A stretch of 64,000 nt of DNA from Bombyx mori (lineage: Eukaryota > Arthropoda > Insecta > Lepidoptera > Bombycidae). Location: NCBI RefSeq assembly GCF_030269925.1, contig NC_085109.1, positions 8,680,001-8,744,000 on the forward strand. Direction: 5' to 3'. The translations under genes and the position numbers were made by a program. A model generated the notes under the pieces. It saw only the letters and a list, made by a program, of their open reading frames with translations. It was not told where the DNA came from and made no database searches. Positions 12,162 to 21,532 of the stretch are shown here, piece after piece (positions within the stretch are counted from its first letter, which is position 1; every line of letters begins with the position of its first letter).

Positions 12162-12354
12162 CTAGCGACCCGCCCTCGCTTCGCTTCGGAAACATTAAAA
12201 CACACATGAAACCAAAAAAAAAAAAAAAAGTAGCCTATGTTCATCAGGGACAATGTTGGCTTCTAATGGAAAAAGAATTTTTCAAATCGGTCCAGTAGTT
12301 TCGGAACCTATTCGAAACAAACAAACAAACAAATCTTTCCTCTTTATAATATTA
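12162..12354 (-). mobile_element. Helitron-like element, first of a tandem pair
   Basis: On the minus strand it ends GCGGGTCGCTAG at 12162 and contains a (GTTT)n run and 'ccgatttgaaaaattc'. It lacks the 5' TC terminus, which the second copy has. The CTAG of the second copy follows it directly. Confidence 0.6.
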
Positions 12355-12596
12355 CTAGCGACCCGCCCTCGCTTCGCTTCGGAAACATTAAACACACACA
12401 TGAAACCAAAAAAATAAAATAATGAAAAATTAAAAAAAAGTTGCCTATGTTCATCAGGGACAATGTCGGCTTCTAATGGAAAAAGAATTTTTCAAATCGG
12501 TCCAGTAGTTTCGGAGCCTATTCGAAACAAACAAACAAACAAATCTTTCCTCTTTATAATATAATATTATATTATATATTATTATAGAACTATAGA
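12355..12596 (-). mobile_element. Helitron-like element, second of a tandem pair
   Basis: Nearly identical to the preceding copy over their shared length. On the minus strand it starts TCTATAG at 12596 (A before it) and ends GGGTCGCTAG at 12355. It is complete with TC...CTAG termini. A related, more diverged copy lies at 60400-60580. Confidence 0.6.
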
Positions 12597-12611
12597 TAAT
12601 TAAAATATTAA

Positions 12612-12938
12612 TCGGTATGAAGTCGTCGTGGCCAAAAGGATAAGACGTCCGGTGCAATCGTATCTAGCGATGCAACGGTGTTCGAATTCCGCAGGCGGGT
12701 ACCAATTTTTCTAATGAAATTTCGGTTTGGAGGACGGGGCAGCCGTTATAGCTATACCGAGACCTTAGAACTTATACCTCAACGCCCATCATGAGACATG
12801 AGTTCTAAGTCTTAGTTTTTGCAGTTTAACTGTCTCAGTCTTTAAACCGGAATGCATTACTGCTCCACGGCAGAAATAGGTAGAATGGTACCTACTCATG
12901 CGGGCTCACAAGACACCATACTACCAGTAAGTAATTAT
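12612..12938. repeat. Bm1 composite: plus half joined to an inverted half
   Basis: 12612-12788 is a plus-strand Bm1 with a complete tRNA-like head (B box GGTGTTCGAATTCC), an internal deletion joining 'ctaatgaaat' to 'ttcggtttgg', and truncation after 'gaacttatacctca'. At about 12793 a minus-strand Bm1 body begins and runs to its 5' boundary 'accagtaa' near 12938. The two pieces face each other, giving an inverted composite. Confidence 0.75.
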
Positions 12939-13120
12939 GGGTATTTCATAAACAGAATATGTAAAATACTCAACGTACTTAATGAGTTACTTTTAGTGTA
13001 TAAATCTGAATGTAGGGTTATATTCTAAATAAACATATTTGTAATTCGTTTAGTTACGTAAGCCAAACCGCAGAACTCGGCATTCCTAATCAATTGCACC
13101 GAACGTCACTCAGAAGTGAC

Positions 13121-13474
13121 ATGGTCATCCTAGGATTAGCGTTAATTCTGGGAAAAATAATTGAGAACGGACGCCATAAGAATTACCGGCGGAAAGTGAA
13201 TGGAGGCGACTCGGTGCGTTGCGCTTGCGAAGCCGTGAATATCCGGTGTATCGAAAATGTGACAGTTATTCGGAAATTTATGAAATTGAATTTATTTGGT
13301 TTCGTTAAAAGGTTTATGTTCTTATTTTTTCATTACAATATAATTGGTTTAATGGAACAATGCTATTACATATTACGAACATTTATTTGGTTAAAGTGTA
13401 GCATGGGTAATGCATTTTGTCTTAAATTGTATTTTTCAATTTTGTTGTTTTCATTACATCTGAAACACAGTTAA
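13121..13474 (+). other. 117-codon ORF of unknown status
   Basis: An ATG at 13121 (MVILGLALILGKII) opens a frame to 13474 that becomes hydrophobic and AT-rich in its second half. The first 150 bp are GC-richer than the flanks and are open in a second frame too (ELPAESEWRRLGALRLRSRE), which suggests an old repeat rather than a gene. Not identified. Confidence 0.15.
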
Positions 13475-14038
13475 CTTTATATTAAGATTTTAGAAACATT
13501 TTAATAAGATTATCGTTTATTGCAGAATATATATATCTCTAATATACAGCAAAAGTCGTACAATTTTAGCACAAAATAATAGACCACTTAGTTTCTTGAT
13601 TTTGAGATGCTTTATGAAATAGATATAGTGGCTAGATTAGTTTTAGAGGAAAATAATGTAAGATAATCTTTTATTGATAGTCTACGAAGCACGAGAAACG
13701 TTTGACAATGAAATCCCTAGCGATTTTACTCAGCCAAACCGTGCCTAATAAAATACTTAGGTTGAACGGATAATAATTTATTTTCCATTAACGCTTCTAT
13801 CGCAAGCGTGCAGCTTGCTTAAGATAAAGGTATATTTAATTTGAATAAATTTAACGGATCGTTACTTCGATGCAGTCGATCAAGATGAAGCATTGGAAAT
13901 GACTGTGCTATCTATCTATTTATTTGAAACTAAAGGAGTATTGACGTCTGGTTAGTACCTATCTGAATGTTTGTAAGGCTTATTTGATTTCATGGCGCCT
14001 TTTTTTAAGACTACATTCCGATTATTATTTTGCGGTCA
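13475..14038. other. No recognised gene
   Basis: AT-rich; nothing nameable seen. Confidence 0.4.
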
Positions 14039-14291
14039 GGTTCTTACTGGTGGTAGGACCTCTTGTGAGTCCGCGCGGGTAGGTACCACCGCCCTGCCTA
14101 TTTCTGCCATGTAGCAGAAATGCGTTTCAGTTTGAAGGGTGGGGCAGCCGTGGTAACTATACTTGAGACCTTAGAACTTATATCTCAAGGTGGGTGGCGC
14201 ATTTACGTTGTAGATGTCTATGGCTCCAGTAACCACTTAACACCAGGTGGGCTGTGAGCTCGTCCACCCATCTAAGCAACAAACAAAAAAA
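14039..14291 (+). repeat. Bm1 SINE, head-less
   Basis: Starts at TTACTGGTGGTAGGACC, without the tRNA-like head and linker, and is then complete to the CAGGTGGGC tail and an A-rich end. Confidence 0.85.
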
Positions 14292-15657
14292 AAGTTGTAT
14301 ATTAGTTACAGGAGTAAGTAGTCCGAAATCGAAGAGTTGAAGTTTGAGTGGAGGTCAAATCTCTGTTAAAAGACCACGTAGTTATGGTTTTGATATTTTT
14401 TTATTTTATATCACAGCAATCTTGTAACTGCAAGAAGCTTTCTTAGAACTTGAATTTAATCTATAGTGCTAATTTTATAATAATAAGATTGTGTTGAAAA
14501 TTATTTTATTGGATTGTAAGTCTGTGATCGTGACTTAAAAAAACATTTTCAACTTTTAGTAGGTGGGAAAGTGTCGTTCCGATAGTGAGAAATTGAATAA
14601 ATAAAATAAATAAAGCCTAAAGTCAACACCAAAAGTTCGTCATTTAAGAGCTAAGCATATGCTAAAACATATGATTGACGTCACACGAGCTTCCTCAGGA
14701 ACTTAGATTCCGTACATCGGTTCATTTTTAGTTGTAATACATTGCGTGCTATGTATAAAATCATTTTTAAAGTTCTACCTTTCTACTATTCTGTCCGAAA
14801 TCATTAGCTGATGACTTCAGCTTTCGAGTTCAATTGGCCTGGTTTAATCAGTCAATCATCAGTTTAATCAGGCGTGATTTCACACTATAAATAATTCAAT
14901 TATGCACTAAGTAACCAATGGGCGTTTTATATAAGGTACAATTTAAGCCCTTCACATTTATAATGTACAAAAATTTAAATCAATCCAAGCGTACCTTGAA
15001 GCAGTACCGAAGTCGTTTTCAATTAAAATCGATTATGAAAATTTTATGATCGATTATGATTGGTTATTTAAATAGACAATTTAAAAGCGTTTAATGGAAA
15101 TTACTTTTCAATTAGACGATTTCCTGTTCGGCGAATATAGGCCGTATTATATCTGTCATACTGTCATATCCAATGTACCCGCATTAAGTTGAATGAAATG
15201 TTTGTTTGAATTTAATTAGAATTATACCGACGCGACGGTAGACACCTCCCACGTTGCAAAGTGCAAAGACTTCGGCATGGCCGTCGACTGAACTAGACGA
15301 AAATATTGATTTTGATTTGTTTAGTATACTCACTAGGCTTATAGCTCGTGCTTTTGTAATTACTACAACATTACAGAAGTTATTATTATGGATAATATTT
15401 TCTGTAGGCTTATTGCGAATAGTTGATCGAGTCACCTTGTTAATCGTGTTTCTAGTGTGTACAGGGATATACTATTTAACTACAGGGATCGGGTTGGAAT
15501 CTGTGTCAGAACCGGTATCTTTTTGAAAAATAATATGGAATTTAGGCTGAATATGGAATTTAAAAATTTATTGCACAGTTTCTTAAGACCATACAAAAGT
15601 ATTTTCTATTTTTTCTTCCAGCGAATCGTCGGCACTCTATTACTCTATTCGATTTAG
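14292..15657. other. No recognised gene
   Basis: Several short ORFs (15254-15526 is the longest, 90 codons) carry no motif I recognise. At 15620-15655 a 36-bp stretch has an acceptor-like pyrimidine tract before it and GTAAGTG after it, but is too short to call as an exon. Confidence 0.3.
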
Positions 15658-15790
15658 TAAGTGAGTTCACGGGGTTCAACCGGCAGGACTTGCCAACAAT
15701 ATTCTTAGCAAGCGCAGTGCTTCGATGAATCTACCACCGAACTCTTAAGGAGTTCCGGTAAGAATCTCAGTGGGTTGTGTCTATGGGCAT
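15658..15790 (-). mobile_element. Jockey-type LINE 3' UTR fragment, diverged family C
   Basis: The minus strand has CATAGACACAACCCACTGAG and TGGTAGATTCATCGAAGCAC as in family A. It lacks the second arm of stem 1 and has a changed stem 2 (CCGGAACTC...GAGTTCGG). It is a relative of the 16583 element, not a direct copy. Confidence 0.6.
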
Positions 15791-16421
15791 CTTATGTGAT
15801 AAAATACGAAGTTTTTTCGAGAGTTTGTTATCTGCCTATCATTTATATTCATATTGTCTTTTAGCAGTCATTATTCAACAATCATTGAAACTTCAGCCCT
15901 ATGTATCAAGGTGGTCAGGAGCATTCAATTTTAAAGCCCATAGATTAGATTATCTGCTTAGCGTCAGGTGGTTCCAGAAATTGTTTGTCCATCTACCCTA
16001 AAAATAGTCTAGAACAATCTACGAGTTAGCCTGTGAAGAAATGTACATACCAGGCAATCAGCGTGGACTAGATGTAATTTGAAATATTCTTTAGTCTATT
16101 TCACAGTACAATTCATCACAGTCGCGTGACTATGTTTCATTATGAGACGTGTGTCAAAATTAGTGACCTCGCACCAGCCGAATTAGCTATGTATGTTAGT
16201 TAGGTATTTTTTTTATTACACTCAGTGATTTATATCTCATATAACTATGACACGAAATCTTATTTTATGCGGAATTATAGTCTCAAAAATGGTTTGCTGA
16301 AAGTTAGTTTGACTGTTGTCCTTCTTAATTTAAATTTAGATTTAAAAAAAGACAAAGACGGTAATGTTCTTTGGTACATTCCAACTTAAGTAGTATTCAA
16401 AAAAACTAAAATTAGTAGTTT

Positions 16422-16582
16422 ACTGGTGGTAGGACCACTTGTGAGTTCGCACGGGTAGATACCACCTCCCTGCCTATTTCAGCCGTGAAGCAGTAATGCG
16501 TTTCGGTTTGAAGGGTGGGGCAGCCGTTGTAACTTTACTGAGACCTTAGAACTTATATCTCAAGGTGCGTGGCGCATTTACG
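16422..16582 (+). repeat. Bm1 SINE, 5' part of an interrupted head-less copy
   Basis: Starts at TTACTGGTGGTAGGACC and reads through the body to 'ggcgcatttacg', where the jockey element interrupts it. The copy resumes at 21750 after repeating GCATTTACG. This shows that the SINE was there before the LINE. Confidence 0.92.
16574..16582 (+). repeat. Left target-site duplication (GCATTTACG)
   Basis: Nine bases repeated exactly at 21750-21758. They belong to the interrupted Bm1 and were duplicated by insertion of the LINE. Confidence 0.93.
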
Positions 16583-17046
16583 AGAAACTGTCGCTGCCGT
16601 CGCGATCTTGTGTCTTGAGTTTCGCTGCATTGTCGTTGTCGCATCGATCGCGGCATTGTTGCGAATTCTTGACGCACTATCGCTGGCGTCGCGACCTTGT
16701 GTCGTAAAAGCAACTCGAACTTGTCGATTGTGCATTCGTAACGACTTCACATTATCACCCACTCATATCATTTATTAAATTTATTTATTTATTCGGCGAG
16801 CAAAACAGTCTCTTTCGAGACTAACCCCCCGCTGAGATCACCGCTTGTTGTGGCATTCTCACAACCCAGTGGGGCCCCACCTTCCCAACTCCACCCCAAT
16901 CCTAGCCGACTGCCGTTTTCACGGCAAAGGCACTCCCCCCCCTTGGAGCTGGTAAAGCTCAGGGGGTGAACTCCTACTCAGGGGACTCGCCTTTCGGCGA
17001 GTGTGCCTTAAGTCCCGGGGACGCCCCCCCCGGGCAAAAACGTAAG
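16583..17046 (+). promoter_or_regulatory. Jockey 5' leader: internal promoter region with repeats and hairpins
   Basis: The 464-nt leader contains no ATG at all before 17047. A roughly 24-bp unit (TCGCTGCCGTCGCGATCTTG at 16591, TCGCTGGCGTCGCGACCTTG at 16680) is repeated at an 89-bp period, like promoter monomers of other LINEs. Further 3' are potential hairpins: AGTCTC/GAGACT near 16808, the palindrome GTGGGGCCCCAC near 16869, ACTCGCC/GGCGAGT at 16985-17002 and CCCGGGG/CCCCGGG just before ORF1. Jockey-clade elements use internal Pol II promoters; the exact initiator is not identified. Confidence 0.6.
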
Positions 17047-18630
17047 ATGGAAGAAGAACTTTTAGGGTTTCTCGGGTTACTTGCCGAGAAGTACCCGGTG
17101 TTATCAAACCTCACGGCCGAATTCGCGGCTTACAGGGCCGCCCGCGCAAGTTCCCCCCCGCCCGCGTCCCTCGCCGCGTCGTTCAAAGCCGCGCAAACAT
17201 GCCCCGCCCCCAAATCCATTTCGAGCGCACGTATTCACGTAGCGACTCATGAAGCGCCTAGCGCCAACGAGGCGCCTAACGCACCCGCGACGTTTACACC
17301 GATCTCGTCCGTCGCGTCGTCAATCGTCAACTCCGGTTCAGACTCCGATACCGGATCGGAGATGGACTTCGAGTCCGCGACGAGCCCGCAGCCTGGAACC
17401 TCCGATGGGTTCAAAACAGTCACGCGTGCCAAAAAACGCGCCCGTGCCGTGGAACCGTCCACGGCGCCAAAACAGCCCAAGGCCGCGAACGCGTCGCGTC
17501 CTAAAGTCGTGGTCTCACCCGACTCCCCTCGCCGCGCAACTCCGTCGCCGAAACCCGCGCCCGTCAACAAAATCGTCGCGCCCCCGCCCGTAATCCTACG
17601 CGAAAAATCCGCGTGGAACCGGGTATCCCAGGCCCTTACGGCCAACAAAATTAATTACTCCCAAGCGCGTAATCTCGCGCACGGGATACAAATTAAAGTC
17701 GCAACGCCGGGCGACCATAGGGCCCTCACTTCTTACCTCCGAAAGGAGAGCATAGGCTACCACACCTATGCACTCCAGGAGGACCGCGAGCTCCGCGTAG
17801 TAATACGCGGAGTACCGAAGGAGCTCGACGTCGAGCTAATCAAAGAAGATTTAATTAGGCAAACGTACCCGATTATAAGTGTGCACCGTATGCACAGCGG
17901 GCGCGATAAATTCGCATACAACATGGTTCTCGTCGCGCTGGAACCAACCGCCGAAGGCAAACGAATTGCCTCAAGCCTCCGCACCGTTTGCGGCTTATCC
18001 GGGGTCACCGTCGAGGCCCCACATAAAAAAGGCACTCCCGGGCAGTGCCACCGCTGTCAGTTATACGGCCACTCCGCGCGCAACTGCCACGCGCGCCCGC
18101 GGTGCGTAAAGTGCCTCGGCGACCACGCGACAGCCGACTGTTCGCGGGTCAAAGAGACAGCGACTGAACCACCGAGCTGTGTGCTCTGCCAGAAGCAGGG
18201 CCACACAGCCAACTACCGCGGATGCCCCAAGGCCCCGCGGAAGCGTCTGGCCAACGCGCCTCCAAAAACCGTCGGCCCTAAGACTTCGGCGCCCCGCGCG
18301 CCGAAACCTGCCTTCGTGCCGGCACCGGTGCCCACCGTCTCCGCGTGGGCAAAACCGCTGCCGCTCACGTTGGCAGGAAAGCCACCGGCACCCCAGCCCC
18401 TGCTCGCGCCGCGCCCCGCCCCCGCGCCCGGTCCCGCGCCTCGCCCCGGCCCCGCGCGGCCTGTCGTTAACGAATTCTCAATCGTGCGCGATTATATCGC
18501 CGCGATAAATATCGACCGCATGCGTGCGTTCGCCTACGCCATGCGCAGAGCGGTCACGGCCGAAGACCGCCTAAACGCGACGTTCGAGTACATCGACGTC
18601 ATCGAGTCCGTCCAGCGCACGCTGGTTTGA
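17047..18630 (+). CDS. Jockey ORF1, gag-like nucleic-acid-binding protein
   Basis: A 527-residue protein from ATG 17047, the first ATG of the transcript; the frame is open from 16906 but offers only GTG upstream (16966). Residues 1-190 are Ala/Pro/Ser-rich and low-complexity, with basic clusters. A folded region follows (ELRVVIRGVPKELDVELI), matching the domain that precedes the knuckles in jockey gag proteins. Three zinc knuckles come next, at about residues 334 (CHRCQLYGHSARNC), 353 (CVKCLGDHATADC) and 378 (CVLCQKQGHTANYRGC). The C-terminus is Pro/Ala-rich and ends in a short helical segment. In this family ORF1 binds element RNA and forms the RNP needed for retrotransposition. No stop or frameshift is present. 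The stop codon lies inside a palindrome that leads straight to ORF2. Confidence 0.92.
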   Translation: MEEELLGFLGLLAEKYPVLSNLTAEFAAYRAARASSPPPASLAASFKAAQTCPAPKSISSARIHVATHEAPSANEAPNAPATFTPISSVASSIVNSGSDSDTGSEMDFESATSPQPGTSDGFKTVTRAKKRARAVEPSTAPKQPKAANASRPKVVVSPDSPRRATPSPKPAPVNKIVAPPPVILREKSAWNRVSQALTANKINYSQARNLAHGIQIKVATPGDHRALTSYLRKESIGYHTYALQEDRELRVVIRGVPKELDVELIKEDLIRQTYPIISVHRMHSGRDKFAYNMVLVALEPTAEGKRIASSLRTVCGLSGVTVEAPHKKGTPGQCHRCQLYGHSARNCHARPRCVKCLGDHATADCSRVKETATEPPSCVLCQKQGHTANYRGCPKAPRKRLANAPPKTVGPKTSAPRAPKPAFVPAPVPTVSAWAKPLPLTLAGKPPAPQPLLAPRPAPAPGPAPRPGPARPVVNEFSIVRDYIAAINIDRMRAFAYAMRRAVTAEDRLNATFEYIDVIESVQRTLV

Positions 18631-18643
18631 TTACCGGTAATCA
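18628..18643 (+). promoter_or_regulatory. Perfect palindrome linking ORF1 stop and ORF2 start
   Basis: TGATTACCGGTAATCA is a perfect 16-bp palindrome. It begins with the ORF1 stop codon TGA and ends one base before the ORF2 ATG (18644). As RNA it can form a 6-bp stem with a CCGG loop. It contains a TAA (18638-18640) in the ORF2 frame, so a frameshift fusion cannot read through it. This favours termination-coupled reinitiation for ORF2. Confidence 0.7.
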
Positions 18644-21532
18644 ATGGCGTGCAACGGTAGGGAAAAACCGCGTTCCATAAAGTTAGCATTTTATAATGCT
18701 AACGGACTCGCGCGTCAGCGCGATCAAGTATATGAGTTTCTCCGCGATAATCTCATCGACATCCTTCTGGTGCAGGAGACCTTCCTAAAGCCCTCGCGTC
18801 GCGACCCCAAAGTCGCGAATTACGTCATGGTTAGGAATGACAGACTCTCCGCCCGCAAGGGCGGGACTGTCATTTACTATAGGAGGGCCCTGCACTGCGT
18901 CCCTCTCGATACTCCCTCGCTCTTACATATCGAGGCGTCAGTGTGCCGCATCGCGCTGACGGGACACCAGCCGATCGTCATCGCATCCGTTTATCTCCCC
19001 CCTGACAAACCCCTCCTGAGCAGTGACCTCGAGACACTGTTCGGTATGGGGGACGCGGTCATCCTGGCAGGCGATTTAAATTGCCACCACACTAGGTGGA
19101 ACTGCCATCGCACGAATGTGAACGGTAGGCGTCTCGACGCGTTCATAGACGACCTCACATTCGAAATATTCAACCCCCCGACCCCCACGTACTATCCGTA
19201 CAACGCCGCGCGTCGTCCGAGCACAATAGATCTGGCACTGCTGAGGAACGTAACTCTGCGCTTACGCTCCATCGAGGCAATGTCAGAACTCGACTCAGAC
19301 CACCGACCTGTCGTCATGCAGCTCGGTCGCCCACTCAACCGCGAACCAGATACGAGGACCATGGTGGATTGGAAGAAGCTGGGCACGTGCTTAGCTGACA
19401 CCGCTCCACCAATCCTCCCTTGCGGCCCGGATTCAACTCCATCCCCCGAGGATACCGTCGAATCCATAAACATCTTCACTGATCACGTCTCGACGGCGAT
19501 CATAAGATCTTCGAAACAAGTCGATGTGGAGGACTGCTTCCACCGCATCAGACTTTCCCCCGATCTTAGGGACCTCGTTAAAATCAGAAACGCGGCAATC
19601 CGGGCCTACGATCGATATCCCACGGATTCAAACCGGACTCGGATGCGTCGCTTACAGCGGGAGGTCAAATCCCGCTTAAGCGACGCCCGAAACGAAAACT
19701 GGGATAGTTATTTAGAAGAACTCGCGCCCACTCACCAAGCATACTGGCAACTAGCTAGGACCCTCAAGTCCGAAACTATAGCCACTATGCCGCCTCTCGT
19801 ACGCCCCTCAGGCCAATCACCGGCTTACGATGACGATGACAAGGCAGAGTTGCTGGCCGATGCACTGCAAGAGCAGTGCACCACCAGCACTCAACACGCG
19901 GACCCCGAACACACCGAGTTCGTCGACAGGGAGGTCGAGCGCAGAGCTTCCCTGCCGCCCTCGGACGCGTTACCCCCCATTACCACTTCCGAGGTCAAGG
20001 AGGCGATCGATAGCCTACAACCACGGAAAGCTCCCGGCTCCGACGGCATCCGCAACCGCGCGCTTAAACTGTTACCAGCCCAACTGATAACGATGTTGGC
20101 CACCATATTAAATGCTGCTATGACGAACTGCATCTTTCCCGCGGCGTGGAAAGAAGCGGACGTTATCGGCATACACAAGCCGGGCAAACCGAAGAACGAA
20201 ACCGCGAGTTACCGCCCCATCAGTCTCCTCCCGGCGATAGGCAAACTTTACGAACGGCTCCTTCGTAAACGCCTCTGGGACTTCGTATCCGCGAATAAAA
20301 TTCTTATAGACGAGCAGTTTGGATTCCGCGCCAGACACTCGTGCGTCCATCAAGTGCACCGCCTCACGGAGCACATCTTACTAGGGCTGAACAGGCGGAA
20401 ACCCATTCCGACAGGAGCCCTCTTCTTCGATATAGCGAAGGCGTTCGATAAAGTCTGGCACAACGGTTTGATATACAAACTGTATAACATGGGAGTGCCA
20501 GACAGGCTCGTGCTCATCATACGAGACTACTTGTCGAACCGTTCGTTCCGATATCGAGTCGAGGGAACGCGTTCCCGGCCCCGTCACGTCACAGCCGGAG
20601 TCCCGCAAGGCTCCGCCCTCTCCCCGTTACTATTCAGTTTGTATATCAATGATATACCCCGGTCTCCGGAGACCCATCTGGCGCTCTTCGCCGATGACAC
20701 CGCCATCTACTACTCGTGTAGGAAGAAGGCGTTGCTTCATCGACGACTTCAGACCGCGGCTACCACCATGGGACAGTGGTTCCGGAAGTGGCGCATCGAC
20801 ATCAACCCCACGAAAAGCACAGCGGTGCTCTTCAAAAGGGGTCGCCCTCCGAACACCACGCTGAGCATCCCCCTCCCGACTAGGCGCGTCAATAACCCCG
20901 CCCCCGCCGTTCGCCCAATCACGATGTTCGACCAGCCCATACCGTGGGCCCCGAAGGTCAAATATTTAGGCGTCACCCTCGACAGTAGGATGACATTCCG
21001 CCCCCACATCAAGACGGTACGCGACCGTGCCGCCTTCATTCTAGGACGTCTCTACCCGATGATATGTAGGCGAAGTAAAATGTCCCTTAGAAATAAGGTG
21101 ACACTCTACAAAACTTGCATACGCCCCGTCATGACCTATGCAAGTGTAGTGTTCGCTCACGCGGCCCGCATACACTTAAAATCCTTTCAAATTATTCAAT
21201 CCCGTTTTTGCAGGATAGCCGTCGGAGCCCCGTGGTTCGTCAGGAACGTCGACCTCCATGACGACCTGGACTTAGAGTCCATCAGTAAGTATCTTCAGTC
21301 GGCGTCCATGCGCCACTTCGATAAAGCGGCACGACACGAGAACCCTCTCATCGTGGCCGCCGGTAACTACATTCCCGATCCTGCGGACAGAATGGAAAGC
21401 AGTCGACGTCGCCCAAAACACGTCATCTCGGATCCTCCCGATCCACTAACGGTGCTTTTAGGTACTTCAAGCACCGGTCACCGTTCTCGTCGAACCCGTC
21501 GCTTGCGACGAAGGGCTCGACGAGTAAATTAA
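18644..21532 (+). CDS. Jockey ORF2, AP endonuclease / reverse transcriptase
   Basis: An intact 962-residue protein that nicks target DNA and primes cDNA synthesis from it. The N-terminal APE-like endonuclease shows FYNANGL (about 16-22), the catalytic QE (44-45), YLPPD, GDLNCHHTRW (143-152) and SDHRPV (218-223). The reverse transcriptase has RKAPGSDGIRNRALKLL in the fingers, motif A DIAKAFD (596-602), motif B GVPQGSALSPLLF (from 652) and motif C FADD (682-685). A thumb-like C-terminal part ends in an Arg-rich tail. All catalytic residues expected for both enzymes are present. There is no RNase H domain, as usual for jockey. It starts 13 nt after the ORF1 stop in a different frame. Its length is close to other jockey-clade ORF2 proteins. 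It is probably functional. Confidence 0.95.
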   Translation: MACNGREKPRSIKLAFYNANGLARQRDQVYEFLRDNLIDILLVQETFLKPSRRDPKVANYVMVRNDRLSARKGGTVIYYRRALHCVPLDTPSLLHIEASVCRIALTGHQPIVIASVYLPPDKPLLSSDLETLFGMGDAVILAGDLNCHHTRWNCHRTNVNGRRLDAFIDDLTFEIFNPPTPTYYPYNAARRPSTIDLALLRNVTLRLRSIEAMSELDSDHRPVVMQLGRPLNREPDTRTMVDWKKLGTCLADTAPPILPCGPDSTPSPEDTVESINIFTDHVSTAIIRSSKQVDVEDCFHRIRLSPDLRDLVKIRNAAIRAYDRYPTDSNRTRMRRLQREVKSRLSDARNENWDSYLEELAPTHQAYWQLARTLKSETIATMPPLVRPSGQSPAYDDDDKAELLADALQEQCTTSTQHADPEHTEFVDREVERRASLPPSDALPPITTSEVKEAIDSLQPRKAPGSDGIRNRALKLLPAQLITMLATILNAAMTNCIFPAAWKEADVIGIHKPGKPKNETASYRPISLLPAIGKLYERLLRKRLWDFVSANKILIDEQFGFRARHSCVHQVHRLTEHILLGLNRRKPIPTGALFFDIAKAFDKVWHNGLIYKLYNMGVPDRLVLIIRDYLSNRSFRYRVEGTRSRPRHVTAGVPQGSALSPLLFSLYINDIPRSPETHLALFADDTAIYYSCRKKALLHRRLQTAATTMGQWFRKWRIDINPTKSTAVLFKRGRPPNTTLSIPLPTRRVNNPAPAVRPITMFDQPIPWAPKVKYLGVTLDSRMTFRPHIKTVRDRAAFILGRLYPMICRRSKMSLRNKVTLYKTCIRPVMTYASVVFAHAARIHLKSFQIIQSRFCRIAVGAPWFVRNVDLHDDLDLESISKYLQSASMRHFDKAARHENPLIVAAGNYIPDPADRMESSRRRPKHVISDPPDPLTVLLGTSSTGHRSRRTRRLRRRARRVN

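Noticed and set aside
15620..15655. 36-bp plus-strand micro-exon (CCAG ... GTAAGTG)
   Set aside because: Too short to show coding character and without partner exons on the plus strand.
16966..17046. Extending ORF1 upstream to GTG 16966
   Set aside because: Eukaryotic scanning favours ATG 17047, which is the first ATG of the whole leader. The 16966 codon is GTG and the sequence there is full of hairpins.
17247..20864. Long antisense and alternate-frame ORFs inside the jockey element
   Set aside because: They are shadows of the GC-rich ORF1 and ORF2 and carry no independent motifs.
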